From Ilyonectria destructans (taxonomy: Eukaryota; Ascomycota; Sordariomycetes; Hypocreales; Nectriaceae): a stretch of DNA of 64,000 nt. This document shows positions 10,761-23,133 of this stretch, in pieces (position 1 is the first letter of the stretch; each line of letters begins with the position of its first letter). Below the pieces are notes generated by a model. That model was not told the origin of the DNA, ran no database searches, and saw only the letters and a program-made list of their open reading frames with translations. Both the position numbers and the translations under genes were made by a program. Where the stretch lies: the NCBI GenBank assembly GCA_020740775.1, contig JAHEWK010000003.1, positions 2,914,001 through 2,978,000 on the forward strand, in the 5' to 3' direction.

Positions 10761-11436
10761 GGGCCGGAGACGACGGACGGACGGACGAACGGACGGAATG
10801 TTGGGCAAAACCTATGATACCCTTATTTCAACGTGGCGATGTAATATGATTGTGCTAATTGATCTGTTGAGGGTCTATAGCGACGCCTGCGATATAACGG
10901 CACTGCTTCGTCCAACCGGGCCGGCGAGGACATGTTCGCGTGCTGCACAAAGGTCGGTGTAGCTGGACACCATCCATTCACCGTGAGAGAGATCCCTGGC
11001 AGCCCGAAGCAGTGGATCGAGGGCAACTGGCGCAGGCTCAATCTGCAGCCTCGGCACATGGCAAGCCACTCCGTATCCCGGTGATGGCTGCACGACGGCA
11101 TCCTGTTCGCTCGCCGTGGTGGTGGTGCTGCGTCTGCTTCTGTTCCGGGGAGCCAACCCGTCATCCCCAACCATCATGAGTGGCGGGGCTGCCCTCCAAG
11201 TGCGCGCCCCGCCTGTAATCTGTAGACTCGGTCCACCATGAGGAGCACCACCACCACACTGCAGCAGCAAGCTAGCAGCCCACCTCTACGACCTCGGGGA
11301 GTCCTTACAAAAGCCAGGCCGCACACACTCGCGCACACGCACACCTCGAAATCTCTGTCCGCTTCCCTCCACAACCCGCGAGTGCGAGCCAGGTCTGCGT
11401 CTGCTGCCTCCGATCGTCGGATTCCGTGCCCTCGCC
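10761..11436. other. Intergenic region
   Basis: This 0.7-kb stretch holds the 3' end of SNU23 and the promoter and leader of the E2 gene. A GGAC/GACG tandem run occupies about 10773-10797. A CA-rich leader (CACACACTCGCGCACACGC around 11323) precedes the E2 start. Nothing else was recognised. Confidence 0.5.
10773..10797. repeat. GGAC tetranucleotide repeat
   Basis: About six GGAC-type units, one of them altered to GAAC, begin 13 bp after the SNU23 stop codon. Confidence 0.8.
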
Positions 11437-12029
11437 ATGGCCGCGAGTTCCGCCCCAGCCGCGTCGCTGTTGAAGCGACAGCTCAAGGAGATGCAGATGG
11501 GCAAGGACATCCCCGGCATCTCGTGCGGGCTAGTCAACGACAACAACATTTTTGAGTGGGAGGTGATGCTCATGATCAATGACGACTGCAAATACTACGG
11601 CGGTGCGGCCCCATGATCCTCTGTAAATAAACCCACATGGCCAAGGGCTAACTCTTCTCTCCAGGAGGCAACTTCCGTGCTCGCCTCGTCTTCCCGCCCA
11701 GCTACCCACACATGCCCCCCTCGCTCACCTTCCAAGACCCGATCCCGTTCCACCCCAACATCTACGAGAGCGGCAAGCTGTGCATATCGATCCTGCATCC
11801 GCCCGAGGAGGACGAGTACGGCTACGAGGCCGCTTCCGAGCGCTGGACTCCCGTCCAAACCCCCGAGACCATCCTGCTCAGCACCATCAGCCTGTTCCAT
11901 AGCCCCAACGACGAGAGCCCCGCCAATGTCGAGGCCGCGCGGATGTTGCGCGAGGAGCGCGAGGGAAAGCACAAAGACTTCCGGAGGCGGTGCCGGAAGT
12001 GCGTGAGGGAGAGCTTGGGAGAGGATTAA
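11437..12029 (+). CDS. Ubiquitin-conjugating enzyme E2, CDC34/UBC15 type
   Basis: Two exons (11437..11602, 11665..12029) encode 176 residues; the 62-bp intron interrupts the YYGGGNFRARL strand and the frame closes. The UBC fold is complete: HPN tripeptide at residues 85-87, catalytic Cys95 in NIYESGKLCISILHPPEE, and the acidic insertion after the active site (PPEEDEYGYEAASERW, about 101-116) that marks the CDC34/UBC7/UBE2G group. It lacks the long acidic tail of Cdc34, and the C-terminus (RRRCRKCVRESLGED) resembles fission yeast Ubc15-type enzymes. It would pass ubiquitin from E1 to E3 partners. Which degradation pathway it serves cannot be told from sequence. It converges on ALG1. Confidence 0.92.
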
Positions 12030-12281
12030 TGTCTTCTTAGGAAAGAGGGCAGGGCAGGTCACTGTGTGGGCGTTGGCTGTTGGCTCGTATCAAGAGATTG
12101 GCGCCGAGGATATAAGATCAGCATTCGGATGGCGTCTTGGAACTATTGCGTGTTTCGTATTCATCAACATTGTGGAAGCGGCGGTTCTCTCAAGGTTCTC
12201 AAAAGTGGCGCCATGACAAGGAGAGGCGATGGGTGGCATGTACACCTCGAATGTTCCATTTCGATGGCTTTGATTAATTAC

Positions 12282-13808
12282 TTACTGATCCACAACTCCA
12301 ATGACTTTTCCCACTACCCGATCCCACTCCTCGTCCCATCGTAGTGATCCCTCTTGGACGGCGCCGTGCTTCAACCGGGCCAACTCATCCTGTCCCGCCA
12401 CGCCCAGTAGCCTCTTGAGTATGGCTGTCAATTCGGATGACGTTTCGAAACCGCAGCCGTTTTGACCCTCTTTGATCAGCTCTCTGAAACTTTCGAAAGC
12501 CGAGTATGCTGCGACGGGAAGGCCAGCGCCAAACATGTCCACAACCTTCATGGGAAGGTCAACTCCTGAGCTAGACTTGTGCAAAGAGACGCCAAGATCG
12601 GCACAGGCAAGCAACGAGGCGTAATCTCGGGTGGAGAGCCAGGCAGTGATGACACGAATAGCCGGAAGCTTGCCCTCGATTTGAAGCTTCTTGATTTGCT
12701 CCAGATAATGTTCCTTTTGGGGACCCTTTCCGGTAATAATGGCGAGAATTGGAGTTGGTGTGACGTTGACAGTGCCTTCGTCTGGCGAGGAATTGGCATA
12801 TGATACTAGGGCATCTAGCAGCAGGCCAAAGTCCTCGTCTTTTGTCCACGAAGTGCTGCTGACAATCAGGCGCACCGTTCCATCCATGATGTTCTTGGCG
12901 TCGGCCTTTGTCTCTGGAAGCCGAGACAGAAATGCTTTTCGCTCCTCCGCCGTGACAGGCTGGAATACCTCGGCTGGTCGATCGTGCAGCGTGTAGACGG
13001 GGTTCTTGACATTAAATGGCTTCTGCTTGAGCTGGCGGGCCATGGCGTCGGTGACTGAAAGGTTGGCATTGCCGAGGAACCTCCCAAAGAAGGTCTCATA
13101 CCACCTGTAGATAGGAACGAGAGGCTTATACCACTTGCTCTGGGTGGCTAGGATGGTATATCCATAGTTGTGCCAGTCTACGACGAGCTTGCTGCCCCGG
13201 ATGAGGGAGACAAGGAGCACAACGTGGAAGGTAGGGATGGAGGGGGGGTTCTATAGTTATTTTGTCAAACTCGGTGTTCAGACCCAGGGGAGAGTAATGA
13301 GCCTCACCTGTATGATGATCCATTGGGCTGGCGGTGCAGAATACATCAACGTGGAGAACAGACCCCAGAACTGCCAAATAACTTTGCAGGGAATGTTAAG
13401 GAAGAAGGGTAGAGTCCCCCACTGGAGCACCTCGGGCTGCGGTGGGAGCGCATACATGGTGACTCGAGGGTTTCCAATGAGATCCGGATGTCTGGCCGTC
13501 TCTACTACATGTTAGCATCTCGCCAAGTAGTTGGAAACTGAATGCTGACCCTTGTAGCCAACAATATCGACGTTTCTCCCATGCTTGGCAACACTCATCG
13601 CATGGTACTGCATGCGAGGGCTGCGGCCGACATCGCCCACCACGAGGATCTGGATGTGCTCATCCTCGGGCTTTTCGGCTGGATGATAGCGAGTTGGGTT
13701 GAAGGTAGCGAGCCAGCGGAAGACCCAGACCAAACTCTTCAGGCCGTAGGCGAGCGCGATAACGCTGAGGCCGCCCGCGACCACGGAGAGGATGAATGCG
13801 GGCGTCAT
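12282..13808 (-). CDS. ALG1: Chitobiosyldiphosphodolichol beta-mannosyltransferase
   Basis: Three exons (13808..13550, 13501..13308, 13250..12282) encode 473 residues. Introns of 48 and 57 bp have GT-AG ends and join as [11 protein letters not shown] and WIIIQ/NPPSIPT. The N-terminus is a membrane anchor ([20 protein letters not shown]), followed by a GT33 glycosyltransferase: [47 protein letters not shown], and the C-terminal donor-site region with [20 protein letters not shown]. The enzyme adds the first mannose to GlcNAc2-PP-dolichol on the cytosolic face of the ER in N-glycan assembly. Length fits the family (about 450-480 residues). The upstream region is shared with the divergent MSC2-like gene across 1.4 kb. 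Confidence 0.95.
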
Positions 13809-15237
13809 GCTTGTCTGGGGCAGTCGTGGTGCTGTCGACAGCAGTCAGACACTGTGATGGTTGCGGTGTTGGTGAAGTGGGATGGGTTATGAATCTGATA
13901 TTAGGTGTCCTTGCGCACGAGGTCCCACACGCGGGTGCACACACGCACCACTCCTCAGTTGCATGTGTACTCGGAAGAGGGAAGAATCGAGAAAAAGGCC
14001 CCGAGCCGCAACAGCAACCCGACGCAATACGTATGTCAAACGATGTTGCACGCGACACGATAGCTGCACGGCCTAATCAGATGCGCGCGATATGTGGTTA
14101 TTGACCTTCCCAGACGGGTGGGAGCTCGGGAGCATCGCGGAGGTCGGCCACAGAGCCCGTGCTGCGAGTTTGCTGCAGGGACGATTAATGCGCCAGCAGC
14201 CTATCCGAAGCTAGTTCCAGGTATACGATGCCACTGGCCGCACTGACCGACCTACCTAATCCGTGGCCAGGAACCGTCCCATTGAAACACAGCTGGCCTG
14301 GATCATAGCCAGACAGCCACCCAACCTTCCGTCACGGGAGATTAGAGATTGATGGGTGTCAGGGGTGTGTGTGCCCCAGGATCCCAGGCCGACCCCCGCT
14401 GGAGGGTGGACGGCTATCCCCAGTGCCCCAACTGACGGCGTCGATTGGGCGATTTAGCCACCAGGCCCATTGGGCGCGCGCCGGCTTGCGCGTGCAGGCG
14501 GCGTTGAGCACCATGGCCTGTACCTTGGCATGCACCCACACCAGCCACACCAGCCAGTACCGCGGGGTGCTACGGCGCACCAGGGGCGCTAGGAGCACTA
14601 AAGTTTAGCGGGCTGGCAGGCCGCATGCAGGGGGACCGTCAGGACCATCAGTGGCTATGATCCATGCTTTGGGAATAGGAGGAGCCGGTGGAGGAGCTAC
14701 TGGAGGTTTCGGGACGACAGGAATTGATGAGCGCCTCGATCCATCCGTTTCTCGCCTTGACCGTTCTCCTCCTTTCGCAATCGCATCTCAGATCTGCTTT
14801 GTTTCACAGCGAGGCCCGTCCAAAGTTTTCTTGTCAAGGCGTTTCTCCGCGCTTGCCCTGATCGCCTGCGCAGTCCGTCCCGAAGATCGCTTCTGCTTTG
14901 GGTTGACCGTCCCAGCTCCACGTGCTGCCACCTTCCCCATCTCTCCTGTTTCTCGGCCGCCGCCCAGGCCACCACCTACTCCCACTCGCACCGCCGCCTT
15001 CCAATAAAGTACCACGTCCCACGACCTCTCTTCATCTCGTCTTTCACCGCGGACACGGAATCGCGGGACGCGTCGCTCAAGATATTTGGTTGTCTCATCA
15101 GCTGATGACGTTGCGATTGGCTTGCGGGGACGCTCTGGGACTCCCGCTTCCTCGACTTTTGCGCCGATAAACCCATCGACCTGCGTCCATCAAACCGTTT
15201 GCGGACAGACGACTCTCAACCTCGACCCAAGGCCACC
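13809..15237. other. Intergenic region, divergent promoters
   Basis: About 1.4 kb between the ALG1 and MSC2-like start codons. Open frames are present because the sequence is GC-rich, but none looks like a known protein. The last 250 bp form a pyrimidine-rich leader ending in a strong start context. Confidence 0.5.
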
Positions 15238-17077
15238 ATGGCCTCCTCATACGCCCTTCCTTCTTCTGCTTTACCCCATGCCCACCAAAACCACATCCAT
15301 TCGCACACGCGAACAAACTCACAGCCGTCAATCAACGCCTTGAGAACGACCATGTCGAACGGCAGCATCTCATCGCGACTGGACGTTGATCCCCACGACC
15401 ATGGCCATACCCACGATCTCGAACAAGTCCACGAGCATGACCACGAACATGACCACGAACACGATCACGACCATAGCCACGACCATGGCCACGACGGCGG
15501 ATATGGGCTTCCAAACCCAGCCCGTCGTGGTGGACACACTCGCCGTCACACGCGCTCCCACTTGTCGAACTCGAGCATGTTACTCAGCCGAGAGAAGCAA
15601 CCTCCGCCGGCGCTCAACACTCTGGATGGCTGGACACAAGAAAAGACGCCGGGAGGCAAGAGTGTAATAACCCCGGGTCCCGAGACGGCTACAATGCCGT
15701 ATTCGCCGCCCGACAAGCACGACCATGATCACAGCCACAGCCACGACCATGCTCACGATCATTCCCACGATCATAATCATGGCCATGGACATGTTCATTC
15801 GCACACGGACTCCCACGAGAACAGTGCGAATAGATCACTCTTTACCAGGATGCTGCTTCCCTACACCGCCCGCTTCCCGATCCTCCACGCAATCATGATC
15901 GAGAAGGATTCAAGGCGAATATTCTATTTTATGACGTATGTTATAGTCTATTGTTGCTTTTATTCCATTGCTAACCTAGATGATTTCATCCAGACTTAAT
16001 TTCTCTTTCATGACAGTCCAAGCCTTTTATGGTTATGTTACGGACTCGCTCGGCCTTCTCAGTGACAGCATTCACATGTTCTTCGACTGCGTGGCGTTAA
16101 TGGTAGGTTTATTAGCTGCGGTACTGAGCAAGTGGCCCCGTAGCCAACGATTTCCGTACGGCTTTGGCAAGATTGAGACGTTGAGTGGATTCGCCAACGG
16201 TATTCTCCTCATGTAGGTTGCGTCCCAGACAATGGGAGTGGAAAAGATACTAACTCACTGCTCAAGGTTGCTTAGTTTGGAGATTGCCTTTGAGGCTTTT
16301 GAACGTTTGTGGGAGGGAAAAGAGACAAAGCGTCTTGGCGAACTTTTCGTTGTTAGCACGCTTGGCCTAGTAGTGAACATGGTTGGAATGATGGCATTTG
16401 GCCACCACCACCATGGAGGACACGATCACGACCACGGCCACTCGCATGGACACGACCATTCGCATGATCACTCGCATGGCCATTCACACGACCTTACTTC
16501 CCCTCCCCCGCAAGGAGGCTGCGGACACAGCCATGGCCATGATAACGAAAACATGCACGGCATCTACCTCCATATCCTAGCAGACACCCTCGGCAGTGTT
16601 TCTGTCATTGTGTCCACCGTGCTGACACACTTCTGGGGATGGGCCGGATGGGACCCTTTGGCATCGTGCTTGATCGCCGTTCTCATCTTCCTTTCGTCCA
16701 AGCCACTAGTCTATTCGTCAGCGAAGCGCCTTTTGCTAAGCATCCCTGAGGATACGGAATACAATTTGCGAAATATATTGGGCGGAATTCTCAACCAGCG
16801 AGGAGTTGTGGGCTATGCGACACCCAAGTTCTGGCGAGACGATCACAGCGCGAGTGCTACTGGAGGCAAGCTGCTTGGTGTTGTGCACGTAGTGGCAGCA
16901 CGCGGGGCGGCCCTAGAGGATGTAAGGGATCGAGTGCGCGGCTATTTTTCCAACGAGGGCATGGATGTGCTCGTTCAGGTAGAAAGAGAGGGAGACATGA
17001 CCTGCTGGTGTGTCAGGCGAGGGGGGTCGACACCAGCACCGACACCAACATCACTGGCAGCGGTCAAGGCATTCTAG
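15238..17077 (+). CDS. MSC2: MSC2-like cation diffusion facilitator (zinc transporter)
   Basis: Three exons (15238..15935, 15994..16212, 16267..17077) encode 575 residues; the introns are 58 and 54 bp. The start has an ideal context (GCCACCATGG). The N-terminal 200 residues contain two clusters of alternating His and Asp (about 53-83 and 158-185), a third lies in the cytosolic loop between membrane segments, and such loops bind zinc. The transporter core is that of the CDF family: TDSLGLLSDSIHMFFDCVAL carries the conserved HxxxD metal site, and HILADTLGSVSVIVSTVL the second site. FPYGFGKIETLSGFANGILL matches the Msc2/ZnT5 branch, which moves zinc into the ER and secretory pathway. Yeast Msc2 works as a heterodimer with Zrg17. 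Confidence 0.9.
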
Positions 17078-19077
17078 AGGAGGAGGCTGTTACTACTTTC
17101 GGCGAAGGGGAGGGTTGACTTCGAGTTGGGGACTTCTAAGACGTTGGGGCGACGAGTACAGTTTGCGCTGCCTTCACAAAAGCGCAGGAGAATTAGGATA
17201 CACGGTAACGATGGGGGGCTTCTTGGAGAGCGGGCGTCGTGGTCGGGGTCTTGGATTGATACTTTGGAGGGCTACGTGGTGTAGCGGGTATATAACAGGG
17301 GACGGAGAGGGGAGCATCGTGGAGGCGATAAGCCCACGTTGTTTTGTGTACCACATGTATATGACTATGTTACTATTGCATGGAGGCTTTGTGTGTAAGT
17401 AGATTTGGAGGACAGTGCATACGGAATTATAGAGGGTCCTCGAACCATGCTCATCCACATGCTGCGGTTGTTTTACATGTGATTGTGACGATGTTAGTGA
17501 GACGAAGCAAGCTGGTGTGGGTCCTTTGATCAAGGGTCAGAGACATTTGAGAATTGGAGGCGGAGGGACGGCTGGGTTAGTTAATTGGTCATGGGACAGA
17601 GCCGCAACAGTAAGTGCATACCTAGGTAGGCTTAATGGGTTAGGATGCCGCGAGGGTGAATTCGGGCCGCTTGTCATCATGGCTAGATCTGCAATCAGAT
17701 CCTGCGGGATGCCTGCAGCCAACAACATGGCAGAACGGCCGATGGTACCCTTTTTTCAGCCCTGATACCGTACTGTGCGGCTTAGGATGGGATGGTATGT
17801 GTCCCAAAGAAGACAAAGGTAACGAAAGGCAGCTGGTGACAGCGGAAAGTGACATGTAGCGTCTCAATATGGATGCGCATCCAACGTCTTACACAGTAGC
17901 CATCCAACTCCCGAGCCTCCGGTCTCCGGTCTCCGGCACCCGGCCAGATCCGTCTGCCCGGCCGGCGCACCCGTGTTGGCAGAAGGAGACCCTATGAAAA
18001 TTCAGGTTGCATCGTGGACGGATGGATTTACTGGATTTCAACCCGCAGAGTATTCTCCTCCCTCCCCCGCCGGAGTCTTCTCGGGCTTCTTACTGAAGTG
18101 GAAGCTCGACCCCACGATGAGGTCCCAGCTTTTTCCCCCCCACGGCGCGCACAAGCCAGCGGGGAGAGGCACAAACCAAGAAAAAGGGAGGCATCTGGAG
18201 TGGAGGTTAGGCGGGCATTGGTCAGGCTCCTTTTACATATCAACGACGGACCCGTCGCTGTAAAATCGGCCTCGGTCGGTCGGTGATGCGCCTGGGCTTG
18301 GTGGAGAGACGAGGAGAAAGCGGATCCCCCTGCCAGCCGAAGCCGAGGCAAAGAGAGGGCAGGGCCGCAGGACACCTCAGCGCGGCGGGCCGGGGCCCGG
18401 AGGTACGTAGCGGCAACCAAGGTACCTGCCGGGGATATCGCTTTCCCATCGGATGTTGCTCATGTTGGTGTATGGAGGCAGGTGCATGTATATGTGCTGT
18501 TGCCCGTCAGCTCGTCGTCCCTCTGGCCCCCTGATTGTATCTTTCTTGGTCCTCTATTTCTCCCTTTTCCCCTACGAGGTTACGAGTCTTGCAATAACGC
18601 AATAACGCAATAACGCACACATTACAGAATCAATCTGCACGGACCTAGACGAACGCGAACGCTGGTTGGACGAATCAAGCCCGTCGCAAAAGTCACCGTC
18701 GCACTGGGCTGTCGCAAACCATCCATCAGCTGGCTAGTGACGTATCAGCTGAGATTCTGACGTTGGCTTTGTTGGGGCGCATATAATTTTATGACGCGCG
18801 CTTTTTCTTTCTCTGTCTCCTCCGTTTCACGGCGATTCTCCGACATAACTGCAAACCGGCGCTGCGATAGTTGTGGTTGAACTGCCGATATCGATTCTCT
18901 CGCCCTCCCCTCGGCCGAATTCACCCCCCACACTCTCCGCCGCCACCCTCCGCATTCCCCAGGGTCTCCACACTCTTCATAACCTCGTCCCGTCCCTCTT
19001 CTTGTCCCTCCTTGTCCCTCCTTGTCTCTCCTTGTCCTCTGCTTCTCTCTTCCCCTCCCTCCCTCATCACCACCACA
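17078..19077. other. Intergenic region
   Basis: A 2-kb stretch between two genes on the same strand. No open frame has a recognisable product. A triplicated 8-bp repeat occupies 18593-18616. The last 200 bp are strongly pyrimidine-rich, as in fungal leaders, and continue to the start of the carnitine carrier. Confidence 0.5.
18593..18616. repeat. Three tandem copies of CAATAACG
   Basis: Three perfect 8-bp units, about 460 bp upstream of the carnitine carrier start. Function is unknown. Confidence 0.9.
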
Positions 19078-20131
19078 ATGTCTGCCGCCGACTCCCGCGA
19101 CGCGGTTCTCGCGCCCGTCGTCGATAACCTCCCGCTCGTCTCGAAGCAGCCCAAGGAGGAATCCAAGGCGCCCACGTCCGCCCTCGCTCAGCAGGTCCGC
19201 GCCCTCGCCGCTGGCGGCTTCGGTGGCATTTGCGCCGTCGTCGTCGGCCACCCCTTTGATCTCGTCAAGGTCCGCCTCCAGACCGCCGAGCGCGGTGTCT
19301 ACTCGTCCGCTGTCGATGTTGTCCGCAAGAGTATTGCCCGCGATGGTCTGCGACGCGGCCTCTACGCCGGTGTGAGCGCGCCGCTTGTTGGTGTTACTCC
19401 CATGTGTATGTCCAACCTTGCCCCTCCCCCAAGTTAGCAAGCTGACCGTCCCTCTAGTCGCCGTCTCCTTCTGGGGTTATGACCTCGGAAAGCAAATCGT
19501 TCGCGGCGTCTCCGAAGTGCCCGCCGAGGGCGGCCTCACAATTGCCCAGATCTCGACGGCCGGTTTCCTCTCCGCCATCCCCATGACCGCCATCACCGCT
19601 CCCTTCGAACGCATCAAGGTCATCCTCCAGGTCCAGGGCCAGAAGCAGCTCGCCCCCGGCGAGAAGCCCAAGTACTCCGGCGCCCTCGACGTCGCCCGCC
19701 AGCTCTACCGTGAGGGTGGTATGCGCTCCGTCTTCCGCGGTAGCACCGCCACCCTCGCCCGTGACGGACCTGGCTCTGCCGCCTACTTCGCCGCCTACGA
19801 ATACATCAAGCGCGCCCTTACTCCCCTCGACCCGGCCACCGGTAAGCCCAGCGGCCAGATCAGCCTTGGAGCCATCACCTGCGCCGGTGCCGCCGCTGGT
19901 GTTGCCATGTGGATCCCCGTCTTCCCCATCGACACCGTCAAGTCACGTCTGCAGACCGCCGAGGGCAACGTATCCATTGGTGGTGTCGTCCGCGAGCTCT
20001 ACGGCAAGGGTGGTTACAAGGCCTTCTTCCCTGGCTTCGGTCCTGCTCTGGCCCGTGCCGTGCCCGCCAATGCCGCCACCTTCCTCGGTGTCGAGCTGGC
20101 TCACCAGGCTATGAACAAGATGTTCAACTAA
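19078..20131 (+). CDS. Mitochondrial carnitine/acylcarnitine carrier
   Basis: Two exons (19078..19405, 19458..20131) encode 333 residues; the 52-bp intron has GTATGT and CTCTAG ends and the frame closes as TPM/FAVSFWGYDLGK. The three mitochondrial carrier signatures are present: HPFDLVKVRLQT, APFERIKVILQVQ and FPIDTVKSRLQT, each followed by the repeat's second half. GFGGICAVVVGHPFD, TPMFAVSFWGYDLG and the RDGPGSAAYFAAYEY segment point to the carnitine/acylcarnitine subfamily (yeast Crc1, Aspergillus AcuH). It exchanges acylcarnitine for carnitine across the inner mitochondrial membrane, feeding acyl and acetyl units to mitochondria. A carrier for another substrate (ornithine) is less likely. 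Confidence 0.9.
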
Positions 20132-20886
20132 GAGCATCAAGGCAACCAATGTGAAGAAAACAATTCTCAACGACACTATATAAAGACCCGCAAAAGTTTC
20201 TCAGTCTCAATTGGAGGTGACCGTCGGTGGCTAGTTGCTAGCTGTTAGGATTCGAGTTGGAAGTGGAATGGTTCATGACGATGGCGTTCCTGCTGGCCGT
20301 ACTATACACGAGCGTATCCGAATGACACGCCCCTAGAAGTCGCACAATTCATGCATGTTTCTTTTTTTTACAATATATATCCCATAGATGATTTCAAGGA
20401 AGACTTCGAGAGCGAGATTATAGCATAGACTACATGCGCGGTCAAATTAAACCACATATATTGGACAATCTTCCCTTGGTCCTTCCCCTTTCCCTTTGCC
20501 CGTTTCCACTCTCCTATCCGGAGTGGGTATCAAGTCTCAAGTACAGGAGGATATCATTTCATTCCCTTTACCGCGCCCCCAAAATAACACCAAAGCATAC
20601 AGTAACCGTTTCCCCCTGTTGATGAGTATTGACCCAACTATTCGCATATTCATTCCAATTTTTCTGTTTCAATATTGACCCTTGCCCCTTTCGCCGATGC
20701 CATGAGTAGTAGATGGACAGACCTGTCTGCCGTGAATTAAAACAATACAACCCAGTGTGAAGCAACGCGCGCTAGAAGTAACAAGGTGAGAAGGGATGTT
20801 TCTGGTTCCAATGTCTCCATTGGATTGGGGATCCTAGATCATCCCCCACCAGCGTGATCGCTGTATCGTGAACAATGTGGCTCAGA
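20132..20886. other. Intergenic region between convergent genes
   Basis: This 0.75-kb stretch holds two 3' ends. It is AT-rich around 20350-20460. No gene was recognised. Confidence 0.5.
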
Positions 20887-23133
20887 TTACGCACGCTCGG
20901 TAGTCGTCCAGCGTCTCTTGGAGAAGCTCAAATCGCGGAGCCGCTCAGCCTCGCCAGGAGGCATAGGGAGACCCCAGAGCCCGCCCAGGCCGTCTCCAAG
21001 CTGTGTCATGGAGAGCTCCGGGGGGGACTTGTCAAACTCCACATTGGTCTTGATCCTAATGGGAGCAGAGAGAACAGGCCCTCTTGGTTTGCCCTTGGGG
21101 GTCGAGTCTCCCATGGTTGATGAGACTGAGAATATGCTGAACGTAGGAACTGCAGGAGGTGGCAGCTCCGTCGACAAAATGGACAATGGAAACGACTTGG
21201 ACATGAGGAATTCCGGGGCTGAGGGGTCGGATTCCATCAAGGCTGGTGCCGAAGCGGAGACCGGGACGGTTCCCTTGTTCTCCTGGCCCACCGTCTTGAA
21301 TCGGGTCTGATCGAAATCCGGCAACAGAGAATCAAAGTCATCCCTCTCTTCATCGTCATCACCGCCGCCGTCATCCATCAGTCTTAGAGAAGACGGCGCA
21401 GGTGCCCACAGCCCAAAGGAGGGGCTGTTTATTCCGGGCGAAATACTCCTCGGCCCGGCCCCGCCCGTTCCAAGTATGGCCGACCGCGGTGATGGGCGTT
21501 GAGAAGCCGAGTTTCGGCGTATCGACGTCCCTAGAGCCGCACTCGCAGACGTACTGCGGCTTCCGTTACATAGCAGGGGTTCTGATGTGTACACGAATGA
21601 ACCGATGACGGCGCCAGTAGTATTGCCGATGCTTGGGGCGCGGCCACGACTGCTTGCAGGTGCTGGGAAGGCATCCGTAGAAGTTGATCGAGCGGACACT
21701 GGGGTGGAGGATGTTGATCGTAGGTGATCGGTGCTCGCGGATAGCCGAATGTCATATAGCAGATGGGGTGAGACATGGGGGTCCGATGCAGTATTCTCGA
21801 TTGGAGAACCGGCAAGTAGATCCTCATACTTGACATCCGATTTCCGAATGGCCATGGTAATTGAGGCGATTCCAACATCCATAAGAACGGGCTGGTGCGT
21901 GATGGCGCCAATCAAGGCATTGCAACCTGCGCCGTGCGACACGATGATGACCACATTTTCTACCTCTTCGTCGTCTGCAGATGCGGAGTGATCATCATGG
22001 CCGTTCTGCATGCCCCTAGTCACCATTTCCGAAGGAGCCTCAGTGGTGGAATACCAATCCACCATTTTATTTAGGCCCCTGCGAAATCGCTTGTGCATCG
22101 ATGTCCATTCCTCGCCAAATTGACCACCATCTCCGAAATCCAGGGGAGGCCTCATCGAGTCCCATTGATAATCCACAACCACGCACTCGTCGCGCGCATG
22201 TGCCACGAAGCCCTCGGGGATTTTGCGGGAGCCCGAGATGGCGTATTCTGGTCTAGGAGCAGCATAGCCCTTCTTTTTATCAACTTGTCCTCCAACTTGC
22301 CCTGTGAGCTGCCCAGACAGCGCCGCAGCCATGGCCGAGGCAGGTGCTAAGCCGGAGCTGTCCTTGTCCGATGATACGGAGGGAGCCGCTTGCATCGCAC
22401 GGATAGAAGGGCTTGCGCTAGGAGAGCCATTCCACAAGGAGCCAGAAGCGGTTCGGTGGGCGTGGGTGTGGGTGGTCGACGGAGAGGTGGTCGTCAAGGT
22501 GCTGTAGTCTTCCCGTCTCAGAAGGTCGGCCTTTGCGCTACCCATCATGAGAGCAGCACCAGGCGGCGGGGTTATCATTTCGAAGTATTCGGGCGACAGC
22601 CATTCTCCCAGGAAGGAGTCTAGCCGCAGAACGGCTGACTTGAACTGGTCGGGCGTTGATGTGGCGCTGGATGCGGAAACGAGGACGTCAGAGGGCTGAT
22701 GGGGCGACTCAGGGGGAGTCTGGGCGAGGCCGGAGCTGATTCCAACAGAGGTCTGGACGCATCGGAGAAAGGGCGAGCTGTGGATGACGACCTTGAAGCG
22801 CCTCCGCTTTTTGGTGCCGCTGCGAGAAGCTTCATATTCGATCTTGGCCTGCTCGAGGATGCTGGCGATCTGGTTGCCGACCTGTCGCGATTGGAGGAGT
22901 CCGCCGTAGGTCAGAGGAGGGTCGTAGGGAGTGGGAGAGGAGAGATGCCACTTCTTGTCGGCGGCGTCGAGGCGATTGCCGTGTCTGGAACAAAGTTAGC
23001 TGAGCTGTGTCTGGTGGTGCGATGCCATGTGATGGCAGGCGATGGAATGTGATGCGATGCGACCGAGGTGCATCGTCGCAAAGAGGGTCCACACCAACCT
23101 GACGACAAAGATGTAGGCCGGAGTGCCGCCCAT
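20887..23133 (-). CDS. Phosphoglycerate mutase-fold (histidine phosphatase superfamily) protein
   Basis: Two exons encode 710 residues: a 12-codon first exon (23133..23099) and a long second exon (22984..20887), with a 114-bp intron. The join rebuilds the catalytic motif as FVVRHGNRLDAADKKWH, so the phosphohistidine of the RHG motif is coded across the splice junction. Further family features are SSPFLRCVQTSVGI, FLGEWLSPEYFE, and the second active-site histidine in VIIVSHGAGCNALIGAI. Long serine- and proline-rich inserts separate the conserved parts, and the last 250 residues look disordered. It may be a phosphatase rather than a mutase. The substrate is unknown. The start is well placed because nothing upstream continues the domain. 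Confidence 0.86.
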
